The notes: generated by a model not told the origin, from the letters alone. Shown: positions 54,500-64,000, numbered from the stretch's first letter. The stretch is DNA of 64,000 nucleotides from Glaciimonas sp. PAMC28666 (GCF_016917355.1 NZ_CP070304.1:2666001-2730000), one strand, 5' to 3'. A program made the numbers and translations.

Positions 54500-55383
54500 G
54501 TACCTCTGCGATTGATCTCTCCCGCCTGCCGGTACCAAACATTGTCGAAGCGCTGGACTTTGAGACCATTCTGGCAGAACAACTGATCGATCTGACCGCC
54601 CGCGATCCATCCATGGATGGTTTGCTGGAATCGGATCCCGCCATGAAGATTTTGCAAGTCACCGCTTATCGTGAATTACACATACGCCAGCGAGTCAACG
54701 AAGCGGCTCGCGCTCTGATGCTGGCGTATGCCATGGACAACGATCTGGATCACCTGGGCGCATTGATGGACGTGCCGCGTCTGGTCGTCACGCCTGCCGA
54801 TCCCGACAAGGGAACCGATGCGGTGATGGAATCGAATGCAGATTTGCGCAAGCGTATCCAGCTGGCTCCGCACGGCTTCTCGGTGGCTGGTCCCGAAGGC
54901 GCGTATATCTTTCATGCACTGGGTGCCGATGCAAGGGTGCTCGATGCTTCAGCCACCAGTCCGTCCCCAGGTGTCGTCATGGTCACGATCTTGTCCCGAG
55001 ACGGTGACGGTACCGCGTCGCAAGAACTGATTGATATCGTAGCAGCCCGATTAGGAGCCGACAACGTCCGGCCGCTGACCGATCATGTCCTGGTCGAATC
55101 GGCCCAGATTATCCGTTATCGCGTCCGCGCCAAACTTTATACGTTTCCCGGTCCGGATGCCGCTGTCGTGGTGCTGGAAGCCCAACGCCGCATGCAGCAC
55201 TACGTCACCGAAGCGCACCGTATTGGGCGTGGGCCAACCTTATCCGGTATTTACGCCGCGCTGCACGTTGATGGGGTGGAACGGGTCGCACTGACTTCAC
55301 CGACCAAAGACCTGGCGATCTCTCGCCGTCAGGCACCGTTCTGTGACGATATCGTGGTCGAGTATGGCGGTGTGTATGAATAA
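54496..55383 (+). CDS. J: Baseplate protein (P2 gpJ)
   Basis: A 295-residue baseplate wedge protein: SRLPVPNIVEALDFETILAE and APHGFSVAGPEGAYIFHAL are family-typical. Confidence 0.94.
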   Translation: MSTSAIDLSRLPVPNIVEALDFETILAEQLIDLTARDPSMDGLLESDPAMKILQVTAYRELHIRQRVNEAARALMLAYAMDNDLDHLGALMDVPRLVVTPADPDKGTDAVMESNADLRKRIQLAPHGFSVAGPEGAYIFHALGADARVLDASATSPSPGVVMVTILSRDGDGTASQELIDIVAARLGADNVRPLTDHVLVESAQIIRYRVRAKLYTFPGPDAAVVVLEAQRRMQHYVTEAHRIGRGPTLSGIYAALHVDGVERVALTSPTKDLAISRRQAPFCDDIVVEYGGVYE

Positions 55384-55945
55384 GCACATTCCACCGCCGT
55401 ATCGGTCGCTCTTGCCGCCCAACACCACGCCGCAGGAACGCGCTCTGGAAGCGGCAACCGCTCGCATCTCCGCCGTTCCGATTCCGTTGCGCACGCTCAA
55501 TAACCCGACCACTTGCCCGATTGATCTGTTGCCATGGCTGGCGTGGCAATTGTCCGTGGATAGCTGGAAACCGTACTGGAGCGAAGAAGTCCGGCGCGCC
55601 CGTGTGCGCGGCGCGATGGCGATTCATCGCCAGAAAGGTACCGCCAAGTCGGTGAAGGATGTCGTCGCCGCATTCGGTGGCGCGATCCTGCTCAACGAGT
55701 GGTGGCAGAAGTCACCCAAGGGCGAACCGCACACCTTTGATTTGATGATGACCTTAAGCGGTGCTGGCGGCAACACCGCCACAGCGGCCTTTGTCGACGA
55801 CGTGATCGCCGAAGTCAACCGGACCAAGCCGGTGCGCAGTCATTTTACGTTCACGCAAGGACTAGACACCTGCGCCGCCATCGCCGTGGTGAGCGCGCTA
55901 CGTCCGGTGATTTATGCCCGCCTTAACCTTACCGAAGCCCCATAA
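55376..55945 (+). CDS. I: Tail protein I (P2 gpI)
   Basis: A 189-residue baseplate protein. LLPWLAWQLSVDSWKPYWSEEVRRA and HRQKGTAKSVKDVVAAFGG are family-typical. ATG 55376 is chosen, overlapping J by 8 bases. Confidence 0.93.
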   Translation: MNKHIPPPYRSLLPPNTTPQERALEAATARISAVPIPLRTLNNPTTCPIDLLPWLAWQLSVDSWKPYWSEEVRRARVRGAMAIHRQKGTAKSVKDVVAAFGGAILLNEWWQKSPKGEPHTFDLMMTLSGAGGNTATAAFVDDVIAEVNRTKPVRSHFTFTQGLDTCAAIAVVSALRPVIYARLNLTEAP

Positions 55946-55949
55946 ACCT

Positions 55950-57932
55950 ATGTCCGGTCTCCAAATTACCACCACCACCGTCGGTCGCGCCGCCTTGGTG
56001 AACGCAGAACACAACGGCACCGCACCGCTCACCGTGACGCATATTGGCCTGACCGCCACCGCGTTCAAGCCCGACCAGGGGATGACCGTCCTGCCGGGTG
56101 AATTCAAACGCCTCAACACGCTATCCGGCGGCGTGGTGGCCCCCGGCACCATCCACGTCACCATTCGCGACGATGGCACCGACACCTACACGGTGCGCGG
56201 TATTGGCTATTGGCTCAGTAACGGCGTCTTGCTGGGCGTTTACAGTCAGCCCGAACCGATCCTGCAGAAGTCCGCCCAGTCGATGCTGCTGTTGTCGGCC
56301 GACACCATTTTTACGACGATTGACGTCACCAGTCTGACCTTCGGCAACGCCAATTTTACCAATCCACCGGGCACCACGTCCCGACAAGGCGTGGTGGAAC
56401 TGGCGACCTTTGCAGAGACCGTCGCGGGAAGCGATCACACCCGCGCCGTCACACCGGCTGGACTCACACCGGCGCTGGCTGCCGCTATCGCGCATCACAA
56501 AAAAGAAACCGATCCGCATCCTGCCTATCTGACGGACGAACGGGGCGACGCGCTGTATTTCCGCACGCTCGACGCCGTGACCGACAGCAATACCGATTGC
56601 GATACTTTACTCACGACCGGTGTGCGCGATGTGCTGGTGGCGAATGACCGCGGCATTCTGGCCGCTACCCATTTGCCGATGGGCGGTGACGGCTTCGGCA
56701 CCTTGGTCACGCTGCGCGGCAAGGAGTTCGTGCGCCAGGTGTATACCGAAGGTGGTATCACGCAACGCACCTGGGAACGTACGGGTTTCACCGCACAAAA
56801 ACCCCTTTTTAAAGGCCGTGCCTGGAAACTGGCGTGGGACACGGTCACCTTTGACCCCGCCACCAAACAAAACCTGATTGGCTACGCGCCTGCCCGCGCC
56901 GCCCAGTCGACCCATGGCATTGCGGTCACAGATCAACGCACCCTTGCCGAAGCGCCCAAAGAGCGTGGCATGGGCGTCTATTTTGACTTTAAGAACAATG
57001 ACGTCGATGGATTGAGCGATGGTGGCACGGCGCACGGTGTAATCACGTTTCGGCCCTATGGAAGCGGATCCGATTTCACGGGCGGTCCCGCGCATCAGTT
57101 GGGTTTTACAAGCAACGGCAACCCATGCTATCGGCTTGGCGGGCAGGATAAGTGGGGGTCGTGGAAAAAACTCTATCACAGCGGCAATCTCCCCGAGGTC
57201 ACCGGCAAATACCTGCCGCTGACCGGTGGCAATGTGGGTTCCCTGACCGTCGGCGGGACTGGTAAGCGCGCCGTTACCCAAGGTCAAAACGGCACGCTGC
57301 CGGATGGTGGCCCGCCTTTGGTTGCCGACATGAATGCCGCCCCTCTCGGCTGGGCCACCTATACCCAGGAAGCGACAGCCAATCGCCCAACGCCCTACGG
57401 ACATGTTTTCACGTCATCGCTCAATGGCAGCGCCACACCGGCAAAAGACAATTGGTTATTGCAACGGGCGATCTCCACCGACAATCAGATCGTCACGCGG
57501 GTCAATATCAACAGCAAAGGATGGAGCGCATGGTCAGAAGCCTGGACCACCCGCAATTTGAATCCCGCCGACAAGATCAGTGGCAGTGCCAGCATCCGGT
57601 TAAATTGGAACGGACGCCCGGGCCAGCCCGCATGGCTGCATGGTGGCGATAGTGCGGGCGACTGTGCTGTCTACAGTCCGGTCAACTTCCACGTCGCTTA
57701 TGCCCACACCGCTGGCTTAGCAGCGGCCAACGGCGGCACAGCGAGCTATGCCCATCAGCTAGCGGGACCGGGCCTGCAAGAAAATAGCGTCGGCTCCTAC
57801 CGCTTAAATAAAAATCATGGTTCACCCGAAGTCGGCGGTGCGTGGCAGATACGCGGCTGGTCGTATGACCACGGCACCGGCAACGATGGCGGGATCGGTA
57901 CACGGACAACATTATGGCAAAGGGTTGGATGA
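55950..57932 (+). CDS. H: Tail fibre protein (P2 gpH-like)
   Basis: A 660-residue fibre protein. The N-terminal ~180 residues (SGLQITTTTVGRAALVNAE, GIGYWLSNGVLLGVYSQ) attach to the baseplate. A TSRQGVVELATFAETVAG segment follows, then Gly/Asn-rich shaft modules, and a C-terminal receptor-binding part (KNHGSPEVGGAWQIRGW) that determines host range. ATG 55950 is chosen. Confidence 0.88.
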   Translation: MSGLQITTTTVGRAALVNAEHNGTAPLTVTHIGLTATAFKPDQGMTVLPGEFKRLNTLSGGVVAPGTIHVTIRDDGTDTYTVRGIGYWLSNGVLLGVYSQPEPILQKSAQSMLLLSADTIFTTIDVTSLTFGNANFTNPPGTTSRQGVVELATFAETVAGSDHTRAVTPAGLTPALAAAIAHHKKETDPHPAYLTDERGDALYFRTLDAVTDSNTDCDTLLTTGVRDVLVANDRGILAATHLPMGGDGFGTLVTLRGKEFVRQVYTEGGITQRTWERTGFTAQKPLFKGRAWKLAWDTVTFDPATKQNLIGYAPARAAQSTHGIAVTDQRTLAEAPKERGMGVYFDFKNNDVDGLSDGGTAHGVITFRPYGSGSDFTGGPAHQLGFTSNGNPCYRLGGQDKWGSWKKLYHSGNLPEVTGKYLPLTGGNVGSLTVGGTGKRAVTQGQNGTLPDGGPPLVADMNAAPLGWATYTQEATANRPTPYGHVFTSSLNGSATPAKDNWLLQRAISTDNQIVTRVNINSKGWSAWSEAWTTRNLNPADKISGSASIRLNWNGRPGQPAWLHGGDSAGDCAVYSPVNFHVAYAHTAGLAAANGGTASYAHQLAGPGLQENSVGSYRLNKNHGSPEVGGAWQIRGWSYDHGTGNDGGIGTRTTLWQRVG

Positions 57933-58441
57933 TGGTGAAACGACACAAAGCAATGAAAGCGACAATGCACGTGGCTCCCCCGCAAGCCATGATCCCACCA
58001 GCACTGCTCGGGAACCGGTTTATCTATACAGACGTGCGCTCGCCGGTACGACAGGTCAATGGCATCCGTTGCGAAGTGAAATTCGACGCCAAAGACGACT
58101 ACTGGTCGTTTTTAGCCACACCTAATGATGTCGAACCGCACGGACGCGCCATATACGCGGAATGCGATAGCGGTCGCTGGGGGCCGGTACCGGATTATTA
58201 CCCCAGCGATGCCGAACTGATCGCCGCCGCCGTCGAACGCATAAGCACCGGTTTGCGCATCGCGACCACGGCGATCACCCGATATCAGGACCGGATCGAT
58301 ATCGACGACGCCACACAGGTCGATATCGCCTTGCTCAAAGCGTGGAAGATTTATCGGGTCGGCCTCAATCGGATAGTCGATCAACCCGACTACCCGCACC
58401 GACTGACGTGGCCGGTCCCTCCGGACCTTGCCCTTTTTTAA
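57929..58441 (+). CDS. G: Tail fibre assembly protein (gpG-like)
   Basis: A 170-residue chaperone-like protein paired with the fibre. ATG 57929 overlaps the H stop (ATGA). The C-terminal LLKAWKIYRVGLNRIVDQPDYPHRLTWPVPP is typical of fibre-assembly proteins. Confidence 0.82.
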   Translation: MMVKRHKAMKATMHVAPPQAMIPPALLGNRFIYTDVRSPVRQVNGIRCEVKFDAKDDYWSFLATPNDVEPHGRAIYAECDSGRWGPVPDYYPSDAELIAAAVERISTGLRIATTAITRYQDRIDIDDATQVDIALLKAWKIYRVGLNRIVDQPDYPHRLTWPVPPDLALF

Positions 58442-58466
58442 TTATTTATCACCAATAGGAGTTGTT

Positions 58467-59639
58467 ATGTCCACCGATTACCACCACGGCGTACGCGTCC
58501 TCGAAATCAACGACGGCACGCGCCCGATCCGCACCATCAGCACCGCCGTCATTGGCCTCGTTGCCACCGCAGAAGATGCCGATCCCTTGACGTTTCCGCT
58601 CGACACGCCGGTGTTATTAACCAACGTCATTGCGGCGCTCGGCAAAGCCGGTAAGAAAGGAACCTTAAGCCGCACACTCGAAGCCATCGGTCTGCAAACC
58701 AAGCCCTTTACGATCGTCGTGCGGGTAGCCGAAGGGGACGACGAAGCCGCCACCACCAGCAACGTGATCGGCACGGTGACCGCCAGCGGCAAATATACCG
58801 GCATCAAAGCCTTGCTGGCCGCGCAAGGCAAACTCGGCATCAAGCCACGCATCCTCGGCGCGCCCGGTCTCGACACCCAAGCAGTCACCAACGCCATGGT
58901 CAGCGTGGCGCAACAGTTGCGCGGCTTTGTGTATGCGTCGGCATGGGGCTGCCTGACTAAAGAAGACGCCGTCGCCTATCGGAAAGACTTCGGCCAACGC
59001 GAGTTGATGCTGATCTGGCCCGACTTTGTCGGCTGGGATATGGCGACCAATGCCGAAGCCAGCATCTCCGCCGTCGCTTACGCACTCGGCTTGCGCGCCA
59101 AGATCGATGAACAAATCGGCTGGCATAAAACCTTATCGAATATGCCAGTCAATGGCCCGACCGGCATCAGTAGCGACGTGTTCTGGGATCTGCAGGACCC
59201 GGCCACCGACGCGGGGTATCTGAACGGAAAGGAAGTCACCACGTTAATCAACAATGGCGGCTTTCGCTTCTGGGGTTCGCGCACCTGTGAAGTGCCGGAA
59301 TTCTTCTTCTTTGAAAATTACACCCGCACCGCCCAAGTGCTGGCCGACACGATAGCGGAGGCGCATTTTACGTATATCGACAAGCCGCTGCATCCGTCCC
59401 TCGTCAAAGATTTAATTGAAAGCATCAATTCAAAATTTCGTGACTTGAAGGCACAGGGCTACATCATCGACGGCAGTGCCTGGTATGACGAAGCGTTCAA
59501 CAGCAAGGACACCTTAAAGGCCGGAAAACTCGCCATCGACTACGACTACACGCCGGTGCCACCACTCGAAAATCTGGTGTTCCAGCAACGCATTACCGAC
59601 CGCTATCTGGCCGACTTCGCCAGCCGCATTACCGCTTAA
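58467..59639 (+). CDS. FI: Tail sheath protein (P2 gpFI)
   Basis: A 390-residue contractile sheath subunit. YHHGVRVLEINDGTRPIRTIST, TQAVTNAMVSVAQQLRGFVYA and GYIIDGSAWYDEAFNSKD are typical. ATG 58467 follows AATAGGAGTTG; the upstream frame belongs to gene G sequence. Confidence 0.95.
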   Translation: MSTDYHHGVRVLEINDGTRPIRTISTAVIGLVATAEDADPLTFPLDTPVLLTNVIAALGKAGKKGTLSRTLEAIGLQTKPFTIVVRVAEGDDEAATTSNVIGTVTASGKYTGIKALLAAQGKLGIKPRILGAPGLDTQAVTNAMVSVAQQLRGFVYASAWGCLTKEDAVAYRKDFGQRELMLIWPDFVGWDMATNAEASISAVAYALGLRAKIDEQIGWHKTLSNMPVNGPTGISSDVFWDLQDPATDAGYLNGKEVTTLINNGGFRFWGSRTCEVPEFFFFENYTRTAQVLADTIAEAHFTYIDKPLHPSLVKDLIESINSKFRDLKAQGYIIDGSAWYDEAFNSKDTLKAGKLAIDYDYTPVPPLENLVFQQRITDRYLADFASRITA

Positions 59640-59663
59640 CTTAAATTTCGATCGGATATTTTC

Positions 59664-60173
59664 ATGGGCTTACCCAACAAACTCAAAGAGTTTAATGTGT
59701 TCAACGATGGCGCCTCCTACATGGGGCTGGTGCCAGAACTGACGCTCCCAAAACTCAGCCGAAAAATGGAAGAATACCGTGCCGGTGGCATGAGCGGCCC
59801 GATCATGGTCGATATGGGTAACGAAGCGCTGACACTCGAATGGACAACGGGCGGCCTCGTTGTTGACGCATTAAAGCAATACGCTGCCAAATCCCACAAC
59901 GCTGTGCAATTACGCTTTGCCGGGGCCTATCAAAATGACGATACCGGCGACGTATTAGCCGTTGAAGTGGTGGTACGCGGACGGCATAAAGAAATCGATA
60001 TGGGGTCTGCCAAAATTGGCGACGACACCGCCCATAAGTACAGTACCGCCGTCAGTTATTACAAACTCACGGTCGATAACGTCGACCTGATCGAACTCGA
60101 TTTTATGAACTGTATTGAAAAGATCAACGGCGTCAGCGTCAACGATGCACTGCGCCAAGCCATCGGTCTGTAA
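59664..60173 (+). CDS. FII: Tail tube protein (P2 gpFII)
   Basis: A 169-residue inner tube protein. MGLPNKLKEFNVFNDGASYMG is the family start; the charge pattern and length are normal. Confidence 0.95.
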   Translation: MGLPNKLKEFNVFNDGASYMGLVPELTLPKLSRKMEEYRAGGMSGPIMVDMGNEALTLEWTTGGLVVDALKQYAAKSHNAVQLRFAGAYQNDDTGDVLAVEVVVRGRHKEIDMGSAKIGDDTAHKYSTAVSYYKLTVDNVDLIELDFMNCIEKINGVSVNDALRQAIGL

Positions 60174-60226
60174 CGAATCAGATCAACCGCACCATTCATT
60201 TATTTGTCCATTAAAAAGAGCACACC

Positions 60227-60556
60227 ATGTCAGCCGTCAAAACTTCCGTTGCACCCACTTCCACCAACCACGTCACCGTTATTCTGGACGAACCGCTGCA
60301 ACGCGGCGAAACCGTCATTACCGAAATTCAATTACGCAAACCAAAAGCCGGAGAGCTGCGCGGCGTCTCACTGGTCGATGTCGCCAACCTCGATGTCATG
60401 GCCCTGCAAAAAGTATTGCCGCGCATCACCCAACCAATCCTCACCACGCAAGATGTCAACAATCTGGACCTTGCCGATCTGATGGCACTGGGGGCCGAGG
60501 TGGCCTATTTTTTAGCGAAGAAAGCGGATCGGAACATGGTCTCCCCGACTGCGTAG
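60227..60556 (+). CDS. E: Tail assembly protein E (P2 gpE)
   Basis: A 109-residue tail assembly chaperone: VILDEPLQRGETVITEIQLRKP and GELRGVSLVDVANLDV match gpE. Near its end a slippery heptamer allows a shift into E'. Confidence 0.9.
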   Translation: MSAVKTSVAPTSTNHVTVILDEPLQRGETVITEIQLRKPKAGELRGVSLVDVANLDVMALQKVLPRITQPILTTQDVNNLDLADLMALGAEVAYFLAKKADRNMVSPTA

Positions 60557-60681
60557 AAAACGCCATGGCCGACATCGCCGTGGTGTTTCATTGGGACCCG
60601 GCGGCGATGGCGGCATTTACATTAAATGAATTGATGGACTGGCGCGAACGCGCCCGATTGCGTAGCACTGCAGAGCAATAA
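60514..60681 (+). CDS. E': E' extension produced by -1 frameshift
   Basis: After T-TTT-TTA at 60508-60514, an X-XXY-YYZ slippery site in the E frame, the -1 frame stays open to 60681. It encodes MADIAVVFHWDPAAMAAFTLNELMDWRERA, which matches the GpE' (GpE family) tail protein. P2 makes its E+E' fusion the same way. Any independent start would be ATG 60565. Confidence 0.8.
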   Translation, partial: SEESGSEHGLPDCVENAMADIAVVFHWDPAAMAAFTLNELMDWRERARLRSTAEQ

Positions 60682-60690
60682 AGGACGATC

Positions 60691-63528
60691 ATGGCGGACC
60701 TACGATTACAAGTCATCATGACAGCGCTGGACAATATTACGGGTCCGCTGAAGAAAATACGTGGTGCGGCTTCGCCTACCAGTGCCGCGCTAAAAGCCAC
60801 CAGTGAACGCTTAAAGGAACTGAATCAACAGCAAGGCGCCGCTGGCAAGTTTCGTGAGCTGCACGCAGGTCTCAGCACCACGTCCCAGCAATTAAAAATC
60901 GCACAAGCCAACGTTAACCACTTAGCGAAAGAATTCAAGACTGCCGCCAGTCCCGCCAAAGAAATGGCAAAGCGATTTGAGGATGCCAAAGCGGCGGCAA
61001 AAAAACTCAGCATCGCATTCAGTGAGGACCAGATCAAACTGCAAGGCTTGCGTGACGAGATGGCCCGGGCGGGTATTCAGACCGGTGCACTGCGCGGCGC
61101 CATCGCCAACGCAGGCAAAAGCACGGCTAATTTTGGCCTACATCAACGTCAGTTGCGCACCGACATCGCCGCCACTACCGCCCAACTGGAAGAACAAAAA
61201 AACAAGCTGGCCGCCGTCGCCCGTCAGCAAGCGCGCATGGCCAAGGTGCGCGCCCAATTTGCCAAAACCCGGGACTTTGCCGGTAACGCCGCTGCGGTCG
61301 GCATCACCAGTGGTGCCATGGGCGGTGGCATGCTGATGGGCGCAAGACGCATGCTCACCCCCGGCGTGGATTTCAACGCCGCCATGTCACGCGTGCAGGC
61401 CCTCAGTGGCCTTGATAAACAATCAGAAGCCTTCACCGGCTTACGCGACCAGTCTCGCACCTTGGGTGCCACCACCAGTTACACCGCTACTGAAGCGGCC
61501 GAAGGGCAAGGCTATCTGGCCATGGCCGGTTTCAAACCGGATGAAATCCTGCAATCCATGCCGACCGTCCTATCGATGGCAAAAGCGGGCGGGTCAGACC
61601 TGGCGCGCACCGCCGATATCGCCTCCGACATCCTGACCAGCTTCGGCTTGCAATCCGATCAAATGGCCCGCGTGGGTGACGTACTGACCATGACCTTCAC
61701 CACCGCCAACACCAATCTGGAAATGCTGGGCGACACCATGAAGTATGTCGGCCCGATTGCCAAAGCGGCCGGAATGTCGTTAGAGCAGGCATCCGCCATG
61801 GCCGGCTTACTGGGTAACGCCGGGATCAAAAGCAGTATGGCGGGCACGACGCTGCGCTCGATGCTGTTGCGCTTGGCCGCGCCCACATCCAAGGCCGCAA
61901 GCGCATTGGACGAACTGGGGATCGCCTCACGCGACCTAAAAGGCGACGTGCGCGATATTCCTGCCATTTTGCGTGACGTCGCCGACGCCACTAAACTGCT
62001 AGGCAGTGGTCAGCGCCTCGACTACTTAAAACAGATTTTTGGGGAAGAACCGGCAGCAGGCATGGCCGCGCTAATCGACAAGCAAGGCGCGGATGGCATC
62101 AATCGCTATGTCGCCATTATCGAAAACGCCAAAGGCGTCGCCCGAAAAACTGCCACCATCATGGCCGACAACCTGCAAGGCGACCTACAAACAATGCGTT
62201 CGTCCTGGGAGGATCTTGGTATCACGGCCTCTGACGCGATTGATCAACCTTTGCGCCGGGTAACGTCCCGGATCGCCGACATCCTGCGCGGCATCAGCAA
62301 ATGGATGCAGCACAACCCGGCTTTGACGGCATCGTTACTGAAAATTGCCCTGGGAATTGGCGCGGTGATGGCGGTCACCGGCACGCTGGCGTTAACCCTG
62401 GCCAGCATCGTTGTACCTATCGCCGCGCTCAAAATGGCACTGGGATTGCTGGGCCTCAAGGCATGGGGGCTACTGCCAGCATTGCGCAATATCGGTGGGG
62501 GCCTGATATCCGTCGGATCGCGTGCTCTGGTCTTGGGCCGCACGCTTGCCGGACCCCTCACCATTCTCGGCCGTATCGTCCAGGGGGCAATGCTGGTCGG
62601 TGCGACAATCGCAGGACTACCTCTATGGGGCATTGCCGCTTTAACCGCCGTGCTTGTGGGGGCGGCAATTGCCATCTATAAATTTTGGGGACCCATCAGT
62701 AGTTTCTTCATTGGACTGTTCAAAGGTCTGACGCGTGGCATCGGCAGTGCTGCGATGCCCGCATTCAAAGCCCTGGGGAGCGCTTTGTCGTGGCTATGGG
62801 AAGGTATGAGGAACTTCGGCGGCATGTTAGTCCATTGCATGCCGTTCCTTGCCCTTCTCGCTAAAGCCTTCGAACCGGTAAAAGTCGCTATCCTCTGGAT
62901 TATTGAAGGCTTAAGCTGGTTGTGGCAACCCATGCGCGATACCAGCGCTGCCGCTGAGAGCATGGGCGAAAGAATCGGTAACAGCGTGGGGAAAGTAGTC
63001 GGTTGGATCCTTGCACTACCGGCCAAATTTGCCACGCTCGGCGTCAATATCATCACCGGCCTGATCAATGGTATGACGGGCATGCTGGGATGGGTGCAAG
63101 GAAAGGTCGCTGGCATTGCAGACAGCGTCATTGGCGTGTTTAAAGACAAGCTTGGTATCCGTAGCCCAAGTCGGGTTTTTGCATCCGTGGGCGATCACAC
63201 GATGCAAGGTCTGGCGATCGGTCTGCAACGCAGCGAAGATGCCCCAGTAGCGCAGGTCAGCAGCCTTGCCAAACGCTTAACGCAACTGGGCGCGGGTATC
63301 GCCATTGGTGCCGCCACCATGCCCGCGATGGCGTTTGATACCCGCCCACCGATGGCACCGCCTGGAGCCAACGGCGGCACGGTTATCCAGGGCGACACAA
63401 TCCAGATCACCATCCAGACCACACCCGGCATGGATGGCAACGCGATTGCGCTAGCGGTCGCACAGGCGCTAGACCGGCGCGATCGTGAAAAACGTGCACG
63501 TCAACGTTCCAGTTTGCACGACTATTAA
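60691..63528 (+). CDS. T: Tail tape measure protein (P2 gpT)
   Basis: A 945-residue tape measure. It has a coiled-coil N-terminus (~20-190), then the conserved block TPGVDFNAAMSRVQALSG to LRSMLLRLAAPTSKAASALDELGI (~225-410), hydrophobic segments (~545-680) and a C-terminal GIRSPSRVFASVGDHTMQGL motif (~820). The length sets tail length. Confidence 0.95.
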   Translation: MADLRLQVIMTALDNITGPLKKIRGAASPTSAALKATSERLKELNQQQGAAGKFRELHAGLSTTSQQLKIAQANVNHLAKEFKTAASPAKEMAKRFEDAKAAAKKLSIAFSEDQIKLQGLRDEMARAGIQTGALRGAIANAGKSTANFGLHQRQLRTDIAATTAQLEEQKNKLAAVARQQARMAKVRAQFAKTRDFAGNAAAVGITSGAMGGGMLMGARRMLTPGVDFNAAMSRVQALSGLDKQSEAFTGLRDQSRTLGATTSYTATEAAEGQGYLAMAGFKPDEILQSMPTVLSMAKAGGSDLARTADIASDILTSFGLQSDQMARVGDVLTMTFTTANTNLEMLGDTMKYVGPIAKAAGMSLEQASAMAGLLGNAGIKSSMAGTTLRSMLLRLAAPTSKAASALDELGIASRDLKGDVRDIPAILRDVADATKLLGSGQRLDYLKQIFGEEPAAGMAALIDKQGADGINRYVAIIENAKGVARKTATIMADNLQGDLQTMRSSWEDLGITASDAIDQPLRRVTSRIADILRGISKWMQHNPALTASLLKIALGIGAVMAVTGTLALTLASIVVPIAALKMALGLLGLKAWGLLPALRNIGGGLISVGSRALVLGRTLAGPLTILGRIVQGAMLVGATIAGLPLWGIAALTAVLVGAAIAIYKFWGPISSFFIGLFKGLTRGIGSAAMPAFKALGSALSWLWEGMRNFGGMLVHCMPFLALLAKAFEPVKVAILWIIEGLSWLWQPMRDTSAAAESMGERIGNSVGKVVGWILALPAKFATLGVNIITGLINGMTGMLGWVQGKVAGIADSVIGVFKDKLGIRSPSRVFASVGDHTMQGLAIGLQRSEDAPVAQVSSLAKRLTQLGAGIAIGAATMPAMAFDTRPPMAPPGANGGTVIQGDTIQITIQTTPGMDGNAIALAVAQALDRRDREKRARQRSSLHDY

Positions 63529-63553
63529 CTAACAGATGACATCTATGAAAACT

Positions 63554-63991
63554 TTAAAACATCATCACGTTTGGTCCCGAATCCGGAATATCGGATCCTA
63601 CTTTTCCATGTTGAGGGCATCGCAACCAGAGATACGTATCAAGCTGCAGGATCGTTTTCTTGCCTTCGCCTGCGCAGGAAGCACACAGATAGATTGCTTC
63701 CTCAACTGGGCTTTTGGGGTTCTTACAATGCATCACAATGCCGCCGCGTGCCGTGGTGTAAAGCGCATACCGATGCAAGTCTTCGCTTACCTTTACCGCG
63801 CCATCGAACGCAACCAGCAACTGCGCATACTTTTTTTCAAGCACCGTCTGAAGCTCCACCGACTGCTTATTTTGCACAATCAGCGCAAGATTATCCTGCT
63901 GAACCAATACACTGGCTTGCTGAATATCGAAAAGGCGATCCGTCATCTCTCGCAGCGCGGATGCGATCATGTCATCGTCCCGCACCGCCAC
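63554..63991 (-). CDS. Hypothetical zinc-ribbon-like phage cargo protein
   Basis: A 145-residue protein with an N-terminal coiled coil (~10-65) and a C-terminal pattern of cysteines and histidine (MHCKNP, LCASCAG, LRCPQHG) that suggests a metal site. It is transcribed against the tail genes, between T and the expected gene U, as an extra (moron-like) gene. The start may be GTG 63991 or ATG 63970; the frame may also continue beyond the window. Confidence 0.55.
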   Translation of the reverse strand: MAVRDDDMIASALREMTDRLFDIQQASVLVQQDNLALIVQNKQSVELQTVLEKKYAQLLVAFDGAVKVSEDLHRYALYTTARGGIVMHCKNPKSPVEEAIYLCASCAGEGKKTILQLDTYLWLRCPQHGKVGSDIPDSGPNVMMF

Positions 63992-64000
63992 GCTGGTTTT

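Overview
The window looks like a chromosome segment from a betaproteobacterium of the Burkholderiales, most likely Oxalobacteraceae (Herbaspirillum/Collimonas/Glaciimonas-like). This is inferred from the proteins (trpGDC, tcuRABC, a P2-like myoprophage of the Burkholderia/Ralstonia kind) and the moderate G+C; no rRNA gene is present to confirm it.

Layout. (1) 1-10.4 kb: a two-partner secretion locus, with the 3' end of a TpsB transporter gene, a 2,810-residue TpsA haemagglutinin/CdiA-like exoprotein, then two or three small A/T-rich genes placed like immunity genes. (2) 10.4-13.1 kb: a decayed integration site. It holds the 3' half of a tRNA-Thr gene with its terminator, a broken phage integrase, an EamA exporter, a JmjC/cupin dioxygenase-like gene, and a second imperfect copy of the tRNA 3' end, also followed by a terminator. 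(3) 13.2-21.9 kb: a PPC-domain protein, then an AcuR-type TetR regulator divergent from a short-chain fatty acid transporter, an AcuI-type acryloyl-CoA reductase, an acyl-CoA ligase, an enoyl-CoA hydratase and an MFS transporter. Three near-identical 18-bp operators sit on the promoters of this cluster. (4) 22-33 kb: a split chromate transporter, a candidate C4-type antisense RNA upstream of two overlapping small genes, exported proteins, the tricarballylate cluster tcuRABC, and an SDR. (5) 33-40.2 kb: a MerR/aldo-keto reductase pair with a textbook 19-bp-spacer MerR promoter, a GspE/PilB-like ATPase with four N-terminal MshEN-like repeats, and trpG-trpD-trpC without trpE.

(6) 40.6 kb to the end: a XRE regulator/ImmA peptidase pair, then the late half of a P2-like prophage in canonical order. 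Leftward are terminase P, portal Q and a zinc-ribbon gene. Rightward are O, N, M, L, X, holins, endolysin, Rz/Rz1, R, S, V, W, J, I, H, G, FI, FII, E(+E') and T. A leftward cargo block between S and V carries a RelE/HigA toxin-antitoxin pair and a Com/DNA adenine methylase pair. Genes U, D, ogr, int and the replication genes are not in the window, so the right part of the prophage is cut by the window edge and its left boundary is unclear.

The best candidates for something undescribed are the C-terminal module of the TpsA protein with its two overlapping membrane-protein genes (a possible contact-dependent inhibition toxin/immunity module with a membrane-acting toxin), the three-operator AcuR regulon, and the C4-like RNA with its coupled small genes outside a recognisable prophage.
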